Below, piece by piece: positions 17,132-25,548 of a stretch of DNA of 64,000 nt. The stretch comes from Mogibacterium sp. (GTDB lineage Bacteria > Bacillota > Clostridia > Peptostreptococcales > Anaerovoracaceae), in the NCBI GenBank assembly GCA_017431685.1, contig JAFRKO010000023.1, positions 1-64,000 on the forward strand, read 5' to 3'. Under the pieces are notes generated by a model. The model had not been told where the DNA came from. It was given only the letters and a program-made list of their open reading frames with translations, and made no database searches. The first letter of the stretch is position 1, and every line of letters begins with the position of its first letter. Made by a program: the position numbers and the translations under genes.

Positions 17132-18427
17132 ATGTTATATGACAACCTGACCATAAATGAAAAAGGCAATCTTACTGTCGGCGGGCTTGATACCGTTGAG
17201 CTTGCCGCAGAATTCGGCACGCCGCTTTATATACTTGACGAGAACGTGATCCGCAGCAACTGCAGGACTTATGTCAACGCCATGCATGAGTGCTTCGGAC
17301 CTCAGTCCACTCCTCTTTACGCGAGCAAGGCACTGTGCTTCAAGGGCATCTATCCTGTTGTACGGTCGGAAGGACTTTGCGTGGATGTCGTGTCTCCGGG
17401 CGAGATCTATACTGCTCTCGCTGCAGGATTCCCTGCATCAAAGATGTTCTTCCACGGCACCAATAAGACTGATGCGGATATAGAATACGGCGTCAGAAGC
17501 GGCATAGGATTTTTTGTAGTCGATAATCTGAATGAGCTTGAAGTCCTTGATAGTGTCGCAGCTGAAGCGGGCGTTACGCAGAAAGTGCTTCTGAGACTCA
17601 CCTGCGGACTCGATCCGCATACTCTTGAAGCTATCAATACCGGAAAAGTGGATTCGCAGTTTGGCGTACCAATCGATACAGGTCAGGCAGACGTATTCGT
17701 AAAAGCAGCGCTTGAGAGCAGCAATATAGAGGTGGCGGGATTCCACAGCCATGTGGGCTCCCAGATATTCGAGAGCGATTCGTTCAACAGACAGGTGGAG
17801 ATCCTGATCGGCTATGCAGCTAAAGTAAGAGATAAGTTCGGATACACAATAAAAGTGCTGAACATCGGCGGCGGATTCGGAGTGAGATATACTGAGAAAG
17901 ATCCTGTTTCAGATATCCCTGCAAGGATCAGGGAAGTCGCGGATCATCTCAACACCGCACTCGAGGCAAATGACTTTGAGCTGGATACTGTATACATGGA
18001 GCCGGGACGCAGCATAGTCGCTGACGCAGGTGTTACACTGTATCAGACAGGCGGAGTGAAGGAAGTAAAGGGATACCGCAACTATGTAACAATTGACGGC
18101 GGCATGACGGATAACCCGAGATATGCTCTGTATAAGTCTGAGTATACGGTGCTCAACGCGAGCAGAGCAGGCGAAAAGGCAGATTATGAGTGTACTATTG
18201 CCGGCAGATGCTGCGAGAGCGGCGACCGCATCGCTGAGAATGTCTTTATTGCCAAACCGGAACGAGGGGATATCATCGCCGTGCTCACTACAGGAGCATA
18301 TAATTACGCGATGGCCTCCAACTACAACAGAGTTCCTAGACCGGCTATGGTGATGATAGCAGACGGCAAGGCGCGCTTAGTCGTAAAACGGGAGAGCTAC
18401 GAGGACATGATGCGCAACGAGTTGTGA
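17132..18427 (+). CDS. lysA: Diaminopimelate decarboxylase
   Basis: 431 residues, fold type III PLP enzyme. It decarboxylates meso-DAP to lysine. YASKALCFK near residue 65 carries the PLP lysine. HSHVGSQI, NIGGGFGVRY (glycine loop for phosphate), EPGRSIVADAG and the C-terminal GRCCESGD with the catalytic cysteine all match. The frame is open to 16985, inside ddh, but the ATG at 17132 has AAGG upstream and gives the normal N terminus. It is the last gene of the operon and is followed by a terminator. Confidence 0.94.
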   Translation: MLYDNLTINEKGNLTVGGLDTVELAAEFGTPLYILDENVIRSNCRTYVNAMHECFGPQSTPLYASKALCFKGIYPVVRSEGLCVDVVSPGEIYTALAAGFPASKMFFHGTNKTDADIEYGVRSGIGFFVVDNLNELEVLDSVAAEAGVTQKVLLRLTCGLDPHTLEAINTGKVDSQFGVPIDTGQADVFVKAALESSNIEVAGFHSHVGSQIFESDSFNRQVEILIGYAAKVRDKFGYTIKVLNIGGGFGVRYTEKDPVSDIPARIREVADHLNTALEANDFELDTVYMEPGRSIVADAGVTLYQTGGVKEVKGYRNYVTIDGGMTDNPRYALYKSEYTVLNASRAGEKADYECTIAGRCCESGDRIAENVFIAKPERGDIIAVLTTGAYNYAMASNYNRVPRPAMVMIADGKARLVVKRESYEDMMRNEL

Positions 18428-18481
18428 TACATGCCGGATAAGTGCTTATGTCAAGAGGATAAAATAATATTTTATGCTATA

Positions 18482-18528
18482 AAAGAAAGGCTGACACATT
18501 CTGATAAATGTGTCAGCTCTTTCTTCTG
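18482..18528. terminator. Bidirectional terminator between lysA and the left fusion operon
   Basis: GCTGACACATT (18490-18500) pairs with AATGTGTCAGC (18507-18517); an A-rich and a T-rich flank (AAAAGAAAG / TCTTTCTT) let it work for both convergent operons. Confidence 0.8.
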
Positions 18529-18561
18529 TTGATCATTTTTTATGATCTGTATTTGTAGGAA

Positions 18562-21375
18562 TTACTTTCTTCCGGTTACCCCGAATGCGCTTAGGTCATA
18601 CCATGCAGGCATGATCTTAGGCATTACTTCATCAGGATCAGCTTCTTCGCAGAACAGACTGTTTCCAAGGAAGAGATTGTTGTTGGAATACCCTGCTCCG
18701 ATGATGGTCTCAACAGGCAGCTCTGCCCATGGGTCATCTACGCTTGACTTCAGCTCGAAGTCCTCAACGAATGCAGGAATCCAGCCTGTGTACTCATACT
18801 GGCACAGCACCTTGGTGAGGCATGTGCTGAACTTCGAACCGCCATTCTCATCAGGAATCTGATCGAAGTGGAAGTAATATCCGAAGCCCTTGGTCTCCCG
18901 GCCAGGTGCAGGCGCCTGCATTATCAGGTGCATCATCGGGTGGTTGTATTCGCCGAGTCGCAGCTTCATGTTGATGAGCTGTGTGCCTCTTCTTGCTACA
19001 CTTACATCGACTTTGCCCTTCTCATCATCCTTTCTGATGACGAATTCAGCATCTACTTTCTTAGGAATTGCCAGAACATCGCGGCCGAGAGCCGTTGCCA
19101 TTTCTGCACCCTGGCCACCGAGTACGAGACTGATGCAGTAAAGCCCGAGCTGTCCCTTGTATGTTGCATAAACGCCGAGTATTGATTCGTAGTAGTTATC
19201 TGCGAATGTCGGCTCGTTGATGTGGTTTGCGGATACGTATACGAGAGGCAGCGCATATGGCTCAAGAGGCGCAGGCAGGATCCTTCTGATAGCTTCAGGG
19301 TTGGTAGCGTACAGCATGTATACGCCTTCCTGCTTTTTCATTGCGCAGTCCTTTGCAAATGCAGCCATCTTCTCAGGCGATGTTACGAAGCTCGGCTTCG
19401 GAGCCTTGAACAGCTCAGCACCGACATCATAGCCGGATCTTGTTGCAGGACCCATGGTGCCATCCTTGATTGCGGACCCAACCAGTTTAACGCTGAAGCC
19501 TTTTTCTTCAAGAGCAGCTTTGAGACTCTGATCAGGCTTGTATCCGAGCGACATTACTACAGCATCGCAAGCAATCTTTTTCTGCTCGCCTGTTTCTACA
19601 TTTTCGATGCATACGCCGTCTGTCTCAACAGCCTTCAGCGCGTTCTTAAACTCGAATCCGATATCCATCTTCTTGATTCTGCTCATTACATCTATTACGT
19701 TGGCGATATAAGCAGTCGGAGCTGGGCGGTCCACCATATCAACGACGGTGACCTTGATTCCCTTTTCGCCGAGGAACTCAGCAGCTTCAAGTCCGGTAAG
19801 ACCCGCGCCGATCATTGCTACATGCTTGCCTGCAAGGTCGACTTTGCCTGTGAGAGCTTCTTCTACAGTGAAAACATTTGCTCCGTCAGCGCCCGGAATG
19901 CTCTTAGGAACAATGCTCTTTGAACCTGTCGCAAGAACGACTGCATCAGGTTTCATTGCAGCAATATCGTCAGCTGTTACTTCCTTGCCGAGCTGTACAT
20001 CCACGCCGAGTTTGCAGAGCTGGTTGCTCATGTAGTCGATGTAGTTCTGCATTCTCTCCTTTAGAGGAGGGAGCTTGGCCAAGTTGATGGTTCCTCCGAG
20101 CTCTTCCCTGCGGTCAACCAGGGTTACCCTGACACCTCTCTCCGCAAGAGTCTTGGCAGCCTGCATTCCGCCAGGGCCTCCTCCGACTACTACAGCGCAC
20201 TTTCCGTCTGTAACAGGTTCGAGATCACCGAGTCTGAGCTCTCTGCCCATGCGAGGGTTGACAGCGCACTGGAACGGCTGCAGCTGGGCGTTGATGGTAA
20301 GAAGTGTCTCGAAGCAGCGCAGGCAGTTGATGCACTTGTTGAGCTCATCGATACGGCCTTCCTGTACTTTGACGCCCCATTCAGGCTCTGCGAGCCATGT
20401 TCTTCCGAACTCCGCGAAGTCGTATACTCCTTCTTCCATGAACTGAGCAGCGATTTCAGGGCTTCTGATTGCAGCTACAGCCATTACCGGAATTTTTACT
20501 GCATCCTTGACAGCCTGAATCATAGGTCTTCTCCAGCCTTCAGGGAATGATGTAGGCTCGATAGCCCAGTTGAGAGTTTCATAGATACCGCAGCTTACGT
20601 CGATGAAGTCTATGCCGACCTCTTCGAAATATTTAACGATCTTTACACCTTCTTCAAGGTCGATGAACGGCTCTGTAACGCCATTATGAGCGAGCATCTC
20701 ATCTACAGAGAGTCTCATTCCGACAACATAGTCAGGGCCGCATTTTTCGCGGATCTTCTCAATGATCTCCTTTACGAAGCGCATCCTGTTCTCGAAGCTG
20801 CCGCCGTACTCATCTTCACGGAAGTTGGTGTATGGCGAGAGGAACTGCTCGAGAAGATATCCGTGCGCGCAGTGGAGCTCGATACCATCGATACCGGCTT
20901 TCTGGCATCTTACAGCACCGTCGCTGAACTGTTCGATCAGCTCGAGCACTTCGTCATGCGTCAGAGCTCTGGTCGGCTGCTGAGAGTACAGGCATACTCT
21001 GTCAGAAGCCGATACGCAAGGCTGGCCTCCGATAAGTCTGGATACGCCTTCTCTGCCGGGGTGGTGCAGCTGGATAAAGATCTTTGATCCATGCTTATGT
21101 ATTGCTGCAGCAAGCTTTGAGAGACCTTCGATGTGGCGGTCCTTTGTGACTGAAAGCTGCCTGAATGAACCTGCGCCTGTAGCATCATTCACACGGCAGA
21201 TCTCAGGCATGATCAGTCCGCAGCCGCCTTTGGCTCTCTCTTCATAGTAAGCGATCATCGCGTCTCCGCAGGAGCCGTCCAGCTCAGCCAGATTGCTTCC
21301 CATCGGGGACATGACGAGCCTGTTCTTAAGCTCGACGTTACCGATCTTTCCTTTCTGGAACAAAATATCGTACAT
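18562..21375 (-). CDS. OYE-like enoate reductase fused to an acetoacetate-decarboxylase-like domain (copy A)
   Basis: 937 residues, three modules. (1) 1-345: FMN TIM barrel of the old yellow enzyme/2,4-dienoyl-CoA reductase/BaiCD type, with QLHHPGR and HCAHGYLLEQFLSP (168-181). (2) 346-650: 4Fe-4S cysteines C348, C351, C354 and C370, an FAD loop GGGPGG (398-403) and a second nucleotide loop GAGLTG (523-528). (3) 684-937: acetoacetate decarboxylase-like fold. PEAIRRILP opens it, and AIPKK (769-773) supplies K772-K773, matching the Schiff-base lysine and its pKa-lowering neighbour. Dienoyl-CoA reductases usually end after module 2 near residue 670. The start has AAGGAGG upstream. It is last in a four-gene operon. 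A role combining C=C reduction and beta-keto acid chemistry is inferred. Confidence 0.85.
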   Translation of the reverse strand: MYDILFQKGKIGNVELKNRLVMSPMGSNLAELDGSCGDAMIAYYEERAKGGCGLIMPEICRVNDATGAGSFRQLSVTKDRHIEGLSKLAAAIHKHGSKIFIQLHHPGREGVSRLIGGQPCVSASDRVCLYSQQPTRALTHDEVLELIEQFSDGAVRCQKAGIDGIELHCAHGYLLEQFLSPYTNFREDEYGGSFENRMRFVKEIIEKIREKCGPDYVVGMRLSVDEMLAHNGVTEPFIDLEEGVKIVKYFEEVGIDFIDVSCGIYETLNWAIEPTSFPEGWRRPMIQAVKDAVKIPVMAVAAIRSPEIAAQFMEEGVYDFAEFGRTWLAEPEWGVKVQEGRIDELNKCINCLRCFETLLTINAQLQPFQCAVNPRMGRELRLGDLEPVTDGKCAVVVGGGPGGMQAAKTLAERGVRVTLVDRREELGGTINLAKLPPLKERMQNYIDYMSNQLCKLGVDVQLGKEVTADDIAAMKPDAVVLATGSKSIVPKSIPGADGANVFTVEEALTGKVDLAGKHVAMIGAGLTGLEAAEFLGEKGIKVTVVDMVDRPAPTAYIANVIDVMSRIKKMDIGFEFKNALKAVETDGVCIENVETGEQKKIACDAVVMSLGYKPDQSLKAALEEKGFSVKLVGSAIKDGTMGPATRSGYDVGAELFKAPKPSFVTSPEKMAAFAKDCAMKKQEGVYMLYATNPEAIRRILPAPLEPYALPLVYVSANHINEPTFADNYYESILGVYATYKGQLGLYCISLVLGGQGAEMATALGRDVLAIPKKVDAEFVIRKDDEKGKVDVSVARRGTQLINMKLRLGEYNHPMMHLIMQAPAPGRETKGFGYYFHFDQIPDENGGSKFSTCLTKVLCQYEYTGWIPAFVEDFELKSSVDDPWAELPVETIIGAGYSNNNLFLGNSLFCEEADPDEVMPKIMPAWYDLSAFGVTGRK

Positions 21376-21402
21376 ATAAACCTCCTTAGTCCCCTGCAGA
21401 GC

Positions 21403-22269
21403 TTACTGCTGGATATTGTGATCTATTGGAATGAGCTCAGGATTCTTTCTTGCCAGCATGTTCTCGCAGCGAAGCTGTATGTACTTGTCATAGTGCTCGT
21501 GCGTGATGATATAGAGCTGGTCGTCCTCGATAGCCTTGAATACGATAGGGCCTGACTCATCGATAGCGCGGCCGGTCTTGATAAGATATGCCGCAGCTCC
21601 CTGCATAGCCTGGTGATATTTGCTTCCATAGTACGGATCTTCGACCTTGTACTTGTCCTGCTTGTACTCCTCGGAGTGATCCAGATGTGTCTGGATGAAT
21701 CCAGGGCAGTAAGCGCTCATATGGATGTCAGCACCGGCATCGGCAAGGTCATAGTACACAGACTCTGTAAGAGCAAGTGCGCCGAACTTGGATGCCTGAT
21801 ACGCAGCAGCGCTCTTTGAAGTGAATGTGCCTGCAGCTGAGCAGGTGTTGACGATGTTGCAGTGTGTTCCCTGCTTCATCATGATAGGAATGACCTCATG
21901 CATGAAGTAGATGTGTGATTTGAGGTTTGTGTCGATGATCCACTCATATTCGATAGGCGGAACTGCCCAGACCGCTCCGAAAGTGGCTACGCCTGCATTA
22001 TTCATCAGAAGATCGATCTGTCCGAACTCTTCCATGACTTTTGCAACAACACATTTTACCTGCTCATATTCAGTAACGTCGCAAGGGAAGAGAAGAACTT
22101 TCTCAGCTCCGAGCTCTTCGGCGAGAGGAGCGATCTCCTTAAGAGCATCTTCCATAATATCCACAGCTGCGATCTTCATACCACGCTGTGCGGCCTGCTT
22201 TACGAATTCCTTTCCGAATCCGTGAGCAGCGCCTGTGATCAATGCGACTCTTCCTGCAAAATCTTTCAT
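21403..22269 (-). CDS. Short-chain dehydrogenase/reductase (SDR)
   Basis: 288 residues, classical SDR. TGAAHGFG (13-20) is the cofactor loop, NNAG follows at about 91-94, the catalytic serine lies in NTCSAAG, and YQASK is the Y-x3-K pair. The aspartate ending strand 2 (AAVDIM) favours NAD(H). It interconverts a hydroxyl and a ketone on an unknown substrate. It lies 27 bases upstream of fusion A and 14 bases downstream of the dehydrogenase gene in transcription order. It is close in sequence to both halves of the tandem SDR at 28455, including the shared CPGF and AIEDDQ/YIITH segments. Confidence 0.88.
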   Translation of the reverse strand: MKDFAGRVALITGAAHGFGKEFVKQAAQRGMKIAAVDIMEDALKEIAPLAEELGAEKVLLFPCDVTEYEQVKCVVAKVMEEFGQIDLLMNNAGVATFGAVWAVPPIEYEWIIDTNLKSHIYFMHEVIPIMMKQGTHCNIVNTCSAAGTFTSKSAAAYQASKFGALALTESVYYDLADAGADIHMSAYCPGFIQTHLDHSEEYKQDKYKVEDPYYGSKYHQAMQGAAAYLIKTGRAIDESGPIVFKAIEDDQLYIITHEHYDKYIQLRCENMLARKNPELIPIDHNIQQ

Positions 22270-22283
22270 TTCGATCCTCCTTT

Positions 22284-23243
22284 TTAATACTCGTAGAATC
22301 CTTTTCCGAAATTAACTCCCTTTTCGCCGCGGTCGATTTTCTCTTTGAGAAGCTGACCAATCTTGTACTCAGTTGTTCCTTCCTGCTGTGCAGCCGGCTT
22401 CATCTGGTTGATGTTGTAAGCTGTCTCAAGACCGACTATGTCGAGTATCTGGAACGGTCCTGCAGGAGCTCCTGTTGCAAGTCTCCATGTAAGGTCGATG
22501 GTCTCAGGATCAGAAACTCCGTTTGCCCACAGACCCTGAGCTGCGCTGAGGAAAGGAACGAGCATCGAGTTGAGGATGTAGCCCGGCTGCTCTTTGTGGA
22601 GCTGGAGCGGAACCATTCCGATGTCTGCAGCAAAAGCAACTACCTTCTGGAATATTTCAGGATCTGTTCCTGCGTGACCCATGATCTCAGCAGTGTTGTT
22701 CTTCCAGATGGTGTTAGCGAAGTGAAGCGAGCAGTATTTTTCCGGACGTCCGGTATACTCAGCGAACATGCTTGGAAGAAGAGTGGAAGAATTAGTTACG
22801 AGGATCGTGTCTTCATCGAGAAGATCTTTCATTGCATTATATACACCGATCTTTGCTTCAGGATTCTCAGACATGGACTCTATAACTATGTAAGCGTCCT
22901 TGACAGCAGCTGCCATATCGAGCTCGATATGTACATTCTCTGCAAATCTCTTTTTTGCCTCTTCTGCCATCTCGTCGATCTTCTCGGCTGTAATTCCGTT
23001 CCATTCGCGGATCAGTCCCTTTGGATACATAAATGCGCCCATAGGATTGCCGATCAGAGCTTTGGCTTTCAGAAGATCTTCCAGCATGAGTGCGGAATAT
23101 CTTTCAATCTTTGGCTGTGTCCTTCCGATTGAGCTTTCGGATCTGAGCCAGAATGTTGTATCAAAACCCTGATACGCACACATAAGGCCGATCTGTGTTC
23201 CCAGTACACCGCCGCCTGCAACTACAACTTTTTTAGGGTTCAT
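22284..23243 (-). CDS. 3-Hydroxyacyl-CoA dehydrogenase family protein
   Basis: 319 residues. VVVAGGGVLGTQIGLMCAYQG (6-26) is the N-terminal NAD loop. SESMSENPEAK and NSSTLLPS are typical of the family, and the LHFANTIWKNNTAEIMGH segment supplies the catalytic histidine and glutamate pair. The C-terminal domain begins at PGYILNSML and holds GAPAGPFQILDIVGL. It is similar to 3-hydroxybutyryl-CoA dehydrogenase but the HFFNP motif reads HFANT, which hints at a non-standard substrate. AAGGAGGT lies before the start. Operon neighbours are the 63-residue peptide upstream and the SDR downstream. Confidence 0.85.
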   Translation of the reverse strand: MNPKKVVVAGGGVLGTQIGLMCAYQGFDTTFWLRSESSIGRTQPKIERYSALMLEDLLKAKALIGNPMGAFMYPKGLIREWNGITAEKIDEMAEEAKKRFAENVHIELDMAAAVKDAYIVIESMSENPEAKIGVYNAMKDLLDEDTILVTNSSTLLPSMFAEYTGRPEKYCSLHFANTIWKNNTAEIMGHAGTDPEIFQKVVAFAADIGMVPLQLHKEQPGYILNSMLVPFLSAAQGLWANGVSDPETIDLTWRLATGAPAGPFQILDIVGLETAYNINQMKPAAQQEGTTEYKIGQLLKEKIDRGEKGVNFGKGFYEY

Positions 23244-23289
23244 TTCAGATACCTCCTTATCAGATATCGTTCAATAATACAGATACAGT

Positions 23290-23481
23290 TTATTCAATAC
23301 CGAGCTCTTCTTTGATCGGTTTCCACCAGAGGAAACCCCTCAGCAGGCACTGAGGAAGAGCTTCTTTGACAGGAATATCAGCTGCAGCAGCCACCTTGCG
23401 TCCTACAAGGAACCATTCTGCTGTGTGCATAGCACACAGCACAGCAGCGCATCCGCATATACACTTTACAATCGTTTTCAT
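23290..23481 (-). CDS. 63-residue small membrane-type peptide, first gene of the left operon
   Basis: The N terminus (MKTIVKCICGCAAVLCAMHTAEWFLVG) is a short hydrophobic, cysteine-containing helix, followed by a 35-residue tail rich in Leu, Trp and Lys (PQCLLRGFLWWKPIKEELGIE). GAGGTGAC lies 5 bases before the ATG, a strong ribosome site, and the next gene starts 46 bases later, so it is very probably translated as the head of the operon. No family is recognised. It may anchor or assist the enzymes at the membrane, but this is speculation. Confidence 0.6.
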   Translation of the reverse strand: MKTIVKCICGCAAVLCAMHTAEWFLVGRKVAAAADIPVKEALPQCLLRGFLWWKPIKEELGIE

Positions 23482-23540
23482 ATGTCACCTCATTTGCTTC
23501 AGGCAATAACTTTTCATCCTATCTAATTATGTGTTTATGC

Positions 23541-23553
23541 GTGCATCCTGCAC
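23541..23553. promoter_or_regulatory. Perfect dyad GTGCA-N3-TGCAC, candidate operator
   Basis: GTGCA TCC TGCAC is a perfect 5-3-5 dyad about 60 bases before the first start codon of the left operon. Near-copies lie upstream of the right operon at 25290 and 25339. A probable -10 (TAGGAT on the minus strand at about 23518-23523) would place it near -35. Confidence 0.55.
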
Positions 23554-23631
23554 AATATTCAGCGTCACCAAAACAAAAGGGAGCAATTGTCATACATGCA
23601 CAAAAGGCAGGTCCGGAGATCAAAAGGGCAT

Positions 23632-23662
23632 AAAAAAAGGATGCTTCGGTGTGAAGCATCCT
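23632..23662 (-). terminator. Terminator of the PucR-type regulator gene
   Basis: On the minus strand AGGATGCTTC pairs with GAAGCATCCT across a 5-base loop and is followed by seven T. Confidence 0.85.
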
Positions 23663-23694
23663 GATGAACTGTTTGTGCAGGTGTATTAATTTTG

Positions 23695-25221
23695 TTATAC
23701 ATTAAGGCTCTTGCCCGACCAGGTCCGCTTCTGATTGATAACATTGCTGATCGCAAATGACAACCTGAGCCTGAAACCCGTATCCGTATCCGAAAGATCA
23801 ATGTCACACAGATCCTCAATACGGTGCAGCCGGTAGATGACACTGTTTCTGTGAAGGAAAAGAGCATCAGCTGTATCTGTAGTGCTGCATGCGCATTTCA
23901 GGTAAGTATAAAGCGTCAGCTCAAGCTGCGTTCCGTTTTTGCTGTCATAGTCTGACAGTATCGGAAGAGCAGGATGCAGATATCTGCTGAGATCTTCCGT
24001 TTTGGAAACGGTCCTGAACATAGCATAGATTCCGTAATCTTCAAAGGTATATATACTCAGATCCGGATCGAGCATGACTCCCAGCTCAAGCGCATCGTGA
24101 GCTTCATCATAGTGGGCCTTGAGCGTTGAAATGTCTGAAAACGGAAGACTGACTCCTATCTTTGTGCTGCATTCCGCAGGGAAGGCAGAAAGCACGAGTC
24201 CAACCTTCTGAAGCATGTCCTGACTGCCTATGATGATAGCGCTGCGCCGCCTTCCGATGACATGACAGCCCGGCAGAATCGTTGTCATGATTTCTGTCAG
24301 ATTGCCCTCCTGAGGGAAAATGGACTGATTGCCTGTAGCGCGGCAGTACAGCACCTGCATCTTGGAAGGGAAGCTGAGATTCATATATGCTTCCGGAAGT
24401 GCAGATGCGTCAGCGCCAATGACCAGATTGTACAGAAAACGATGGTAATCGCTGGTCATGTACAGATAACTCGGTTCATATTTCATTACGGCATACCCCA
24501 GAACACCGCTGAGTACTCTCAGCATATCAACATGTTCAACTCTGTACGAATCATATCCTTCTATGACTATAAGAAATCCTATCCAGATGTCACGGCAGTA
24601 TACCCTGCATGAGAACTTCTGGAAAGGGGAAGAAGTACAGGATACTTCTATAGGCATCATAGTGGAATCCGCCATCTGTACGGATTTGAGCGATCTGACA
24701 GCCGTGATGAATTCGTAATCGCAGTATCCCTGATCGATATTATGTTTCCAAAGCTCATCGGTAACCGGGATCTGGGTGGAGTAACTGAGGATGCGGAAAT
24801 CTCTGTCGATGAAGACCAGGGAGGCTCCAAATGACTGGGATGCTATGTCTATAAGTGCGTCAACATTACGGACAAGATCGAGGGTCCGCATCATCGACTC
24901 GTAATAACCGTCCTTGTGAGAATCGATGATAAGCTGAAAGGCGCTGTTGAAGATAAAGCCGAAATCGACTTCAGGGATCACTGCTATGCTGCGTCCTGAA
25001 GTGGACAGGCCTTCGATGCTTTCAGTATCAGTGATTATGCATTGCGGAGGGAGCGTGGTGACGCCCTTAAGATTATTGCTGAAATAAAGGATGGTGCTGC
25101 TGAATTCTGTCTGGCGGAGATCCATGAATCTGACCTCAGTTATATCCGAGACAGTGTTATCAGCAATTATTTCTATTGATGTAAGAGCCTTCAGGTTTTC
25201 GACCAGTTCATGGAATATCAT
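23695..25221 (-). CDS. PucR-type transcriptional regulator
   Basis: 508 residues. The last ~60 residues before the tail (about 433-491) form the PucR C-terminal helix-turn-helix: LELTLYTYLKCACSTTDTADALFLHRNSVIYRLHRIEDL. The central part (about 290-400) matches the GGDEF-like regulatory region of PucR/CdaR proteins, and the N-terminal half is a sensor-like domain. GGAGG lies before the start. It sits between the two fusion operons: downstream of it on the same strand is the left operon behind a terminator, and upstream, divergent, is the right operon. PucR proteins usually activate catabolic genes in response to substrate, so it is the likely controller of both. Confidence 0.85.
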   Translation of the reverse strand: MIFHELVENLKALTSIEIIADNTVSDITEVRFMDLRQTEFSSTILYFSNNLKGVTTLPPQCIITDTESIEGLSTSGRSIAVIPEVDFGFIFNSAFQLIIDSHKDGYYESMMRTLDLVRNVDALIDIASQSFGASLVFIDRDFRILSYSTQIPVTDELWKHNIDQGYCDYEFITAVRSLKSVQMADSTMMPIEVSCTSSPFQKFSCRVYCRDIWIGFLIVIEGYDSYRVEHVDMLRVLSGVLGYAVMKYEPSYLYMTSDYHRFLYNLVIGADASALPEAYMNLSFPSKMQVLYCRATGNQSIFPQEGNLTEIMTTILPGCHVIGRRRSAIIIGSQDMLQKVGLVLSAFPAECSTKIGVSLPFSDISTLKAHYDEAHDALELGVMLDPDLSIYTFEDYGIYAMFRTVSKTEDLSRYLHPALPILSDYDSKNGTQLELTLYTYLKCACSTTDTADALFLHRNSVIYRLHRIEDLCDIDLSDTDTGFRLRLSFAISNVINQKRTWSGKSLNV

Positions 25222-25289
25222 AACGCGTGTCCTCCTGCAGATAGCGGGCTGGTAGTGCAGAAAACGGCATGCTTATCCACTACACATTA

Positions 25290-25302
25290 GTGTACGATGC
25301 AC
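25290..25302. promoter_or_regulatory. Candidate operator, GTGTA-N3-TGCAC
   Basis: One mismatch from the perfect dyad at 23541. It lies 68 bases upstream of the regulator start and about 250 bases upstream of fusion B. Confidence 0.45.
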
Positions 25303-25338
25303 AACAAGTCAATTGTAATAAATGCCAATATTGCCTAT

Positions 25339-25351
25339 GTGCAAAGTGCAT
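25339..25351. promoter_or_regulatory. Candidate operator, GTGCA-N3-TGCAT
   Basis: One mismatch from the perfect dyad at 23541, in the same divergent region, 49 bases from the dyad at 25290 centre to centre. Confidence 0.45.
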
Positions 25352-25548
25352 AAAGGTTCGCTGTTGCTGTAAATTTGCCTGATCCGGACTATCCCGCACC
25401 ACCATTGGTTACCATGCACAAATGTCCTTTATTGTTTTGGATAGGCAAGATAATGCGGCCAATGCATGAGGAATATAAAATTTACTCAGGATAAATTATA
25501 TCTCCAGCTTATTTTGCCTGCGTTTTTTCAGGGAAGAAAGGGGAATTT

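Larger units (their letters stand above)
25222..25548. promoter_or_regulatory. Divergent control region between pucR-type gene and right fusion operon
   Basis: 327 bases without a gene. It holds two near-perfect GTGCA-N3-TGCAC dyads (25290, 25339) and a further half site TGCAC at 25415-25419. AT-rich stretches that could be promoters are present (for example TATAAAATT near 25476), but I cannot assign a convincing -35/-10 pair. Confidence 0.55.

Noticed and set aside
19222..19923. 233-residue open frame opposite fusion A
   Set aside because: Antisense to a well-supported gene; sequence is low in plausible structure and lacks a start signal.
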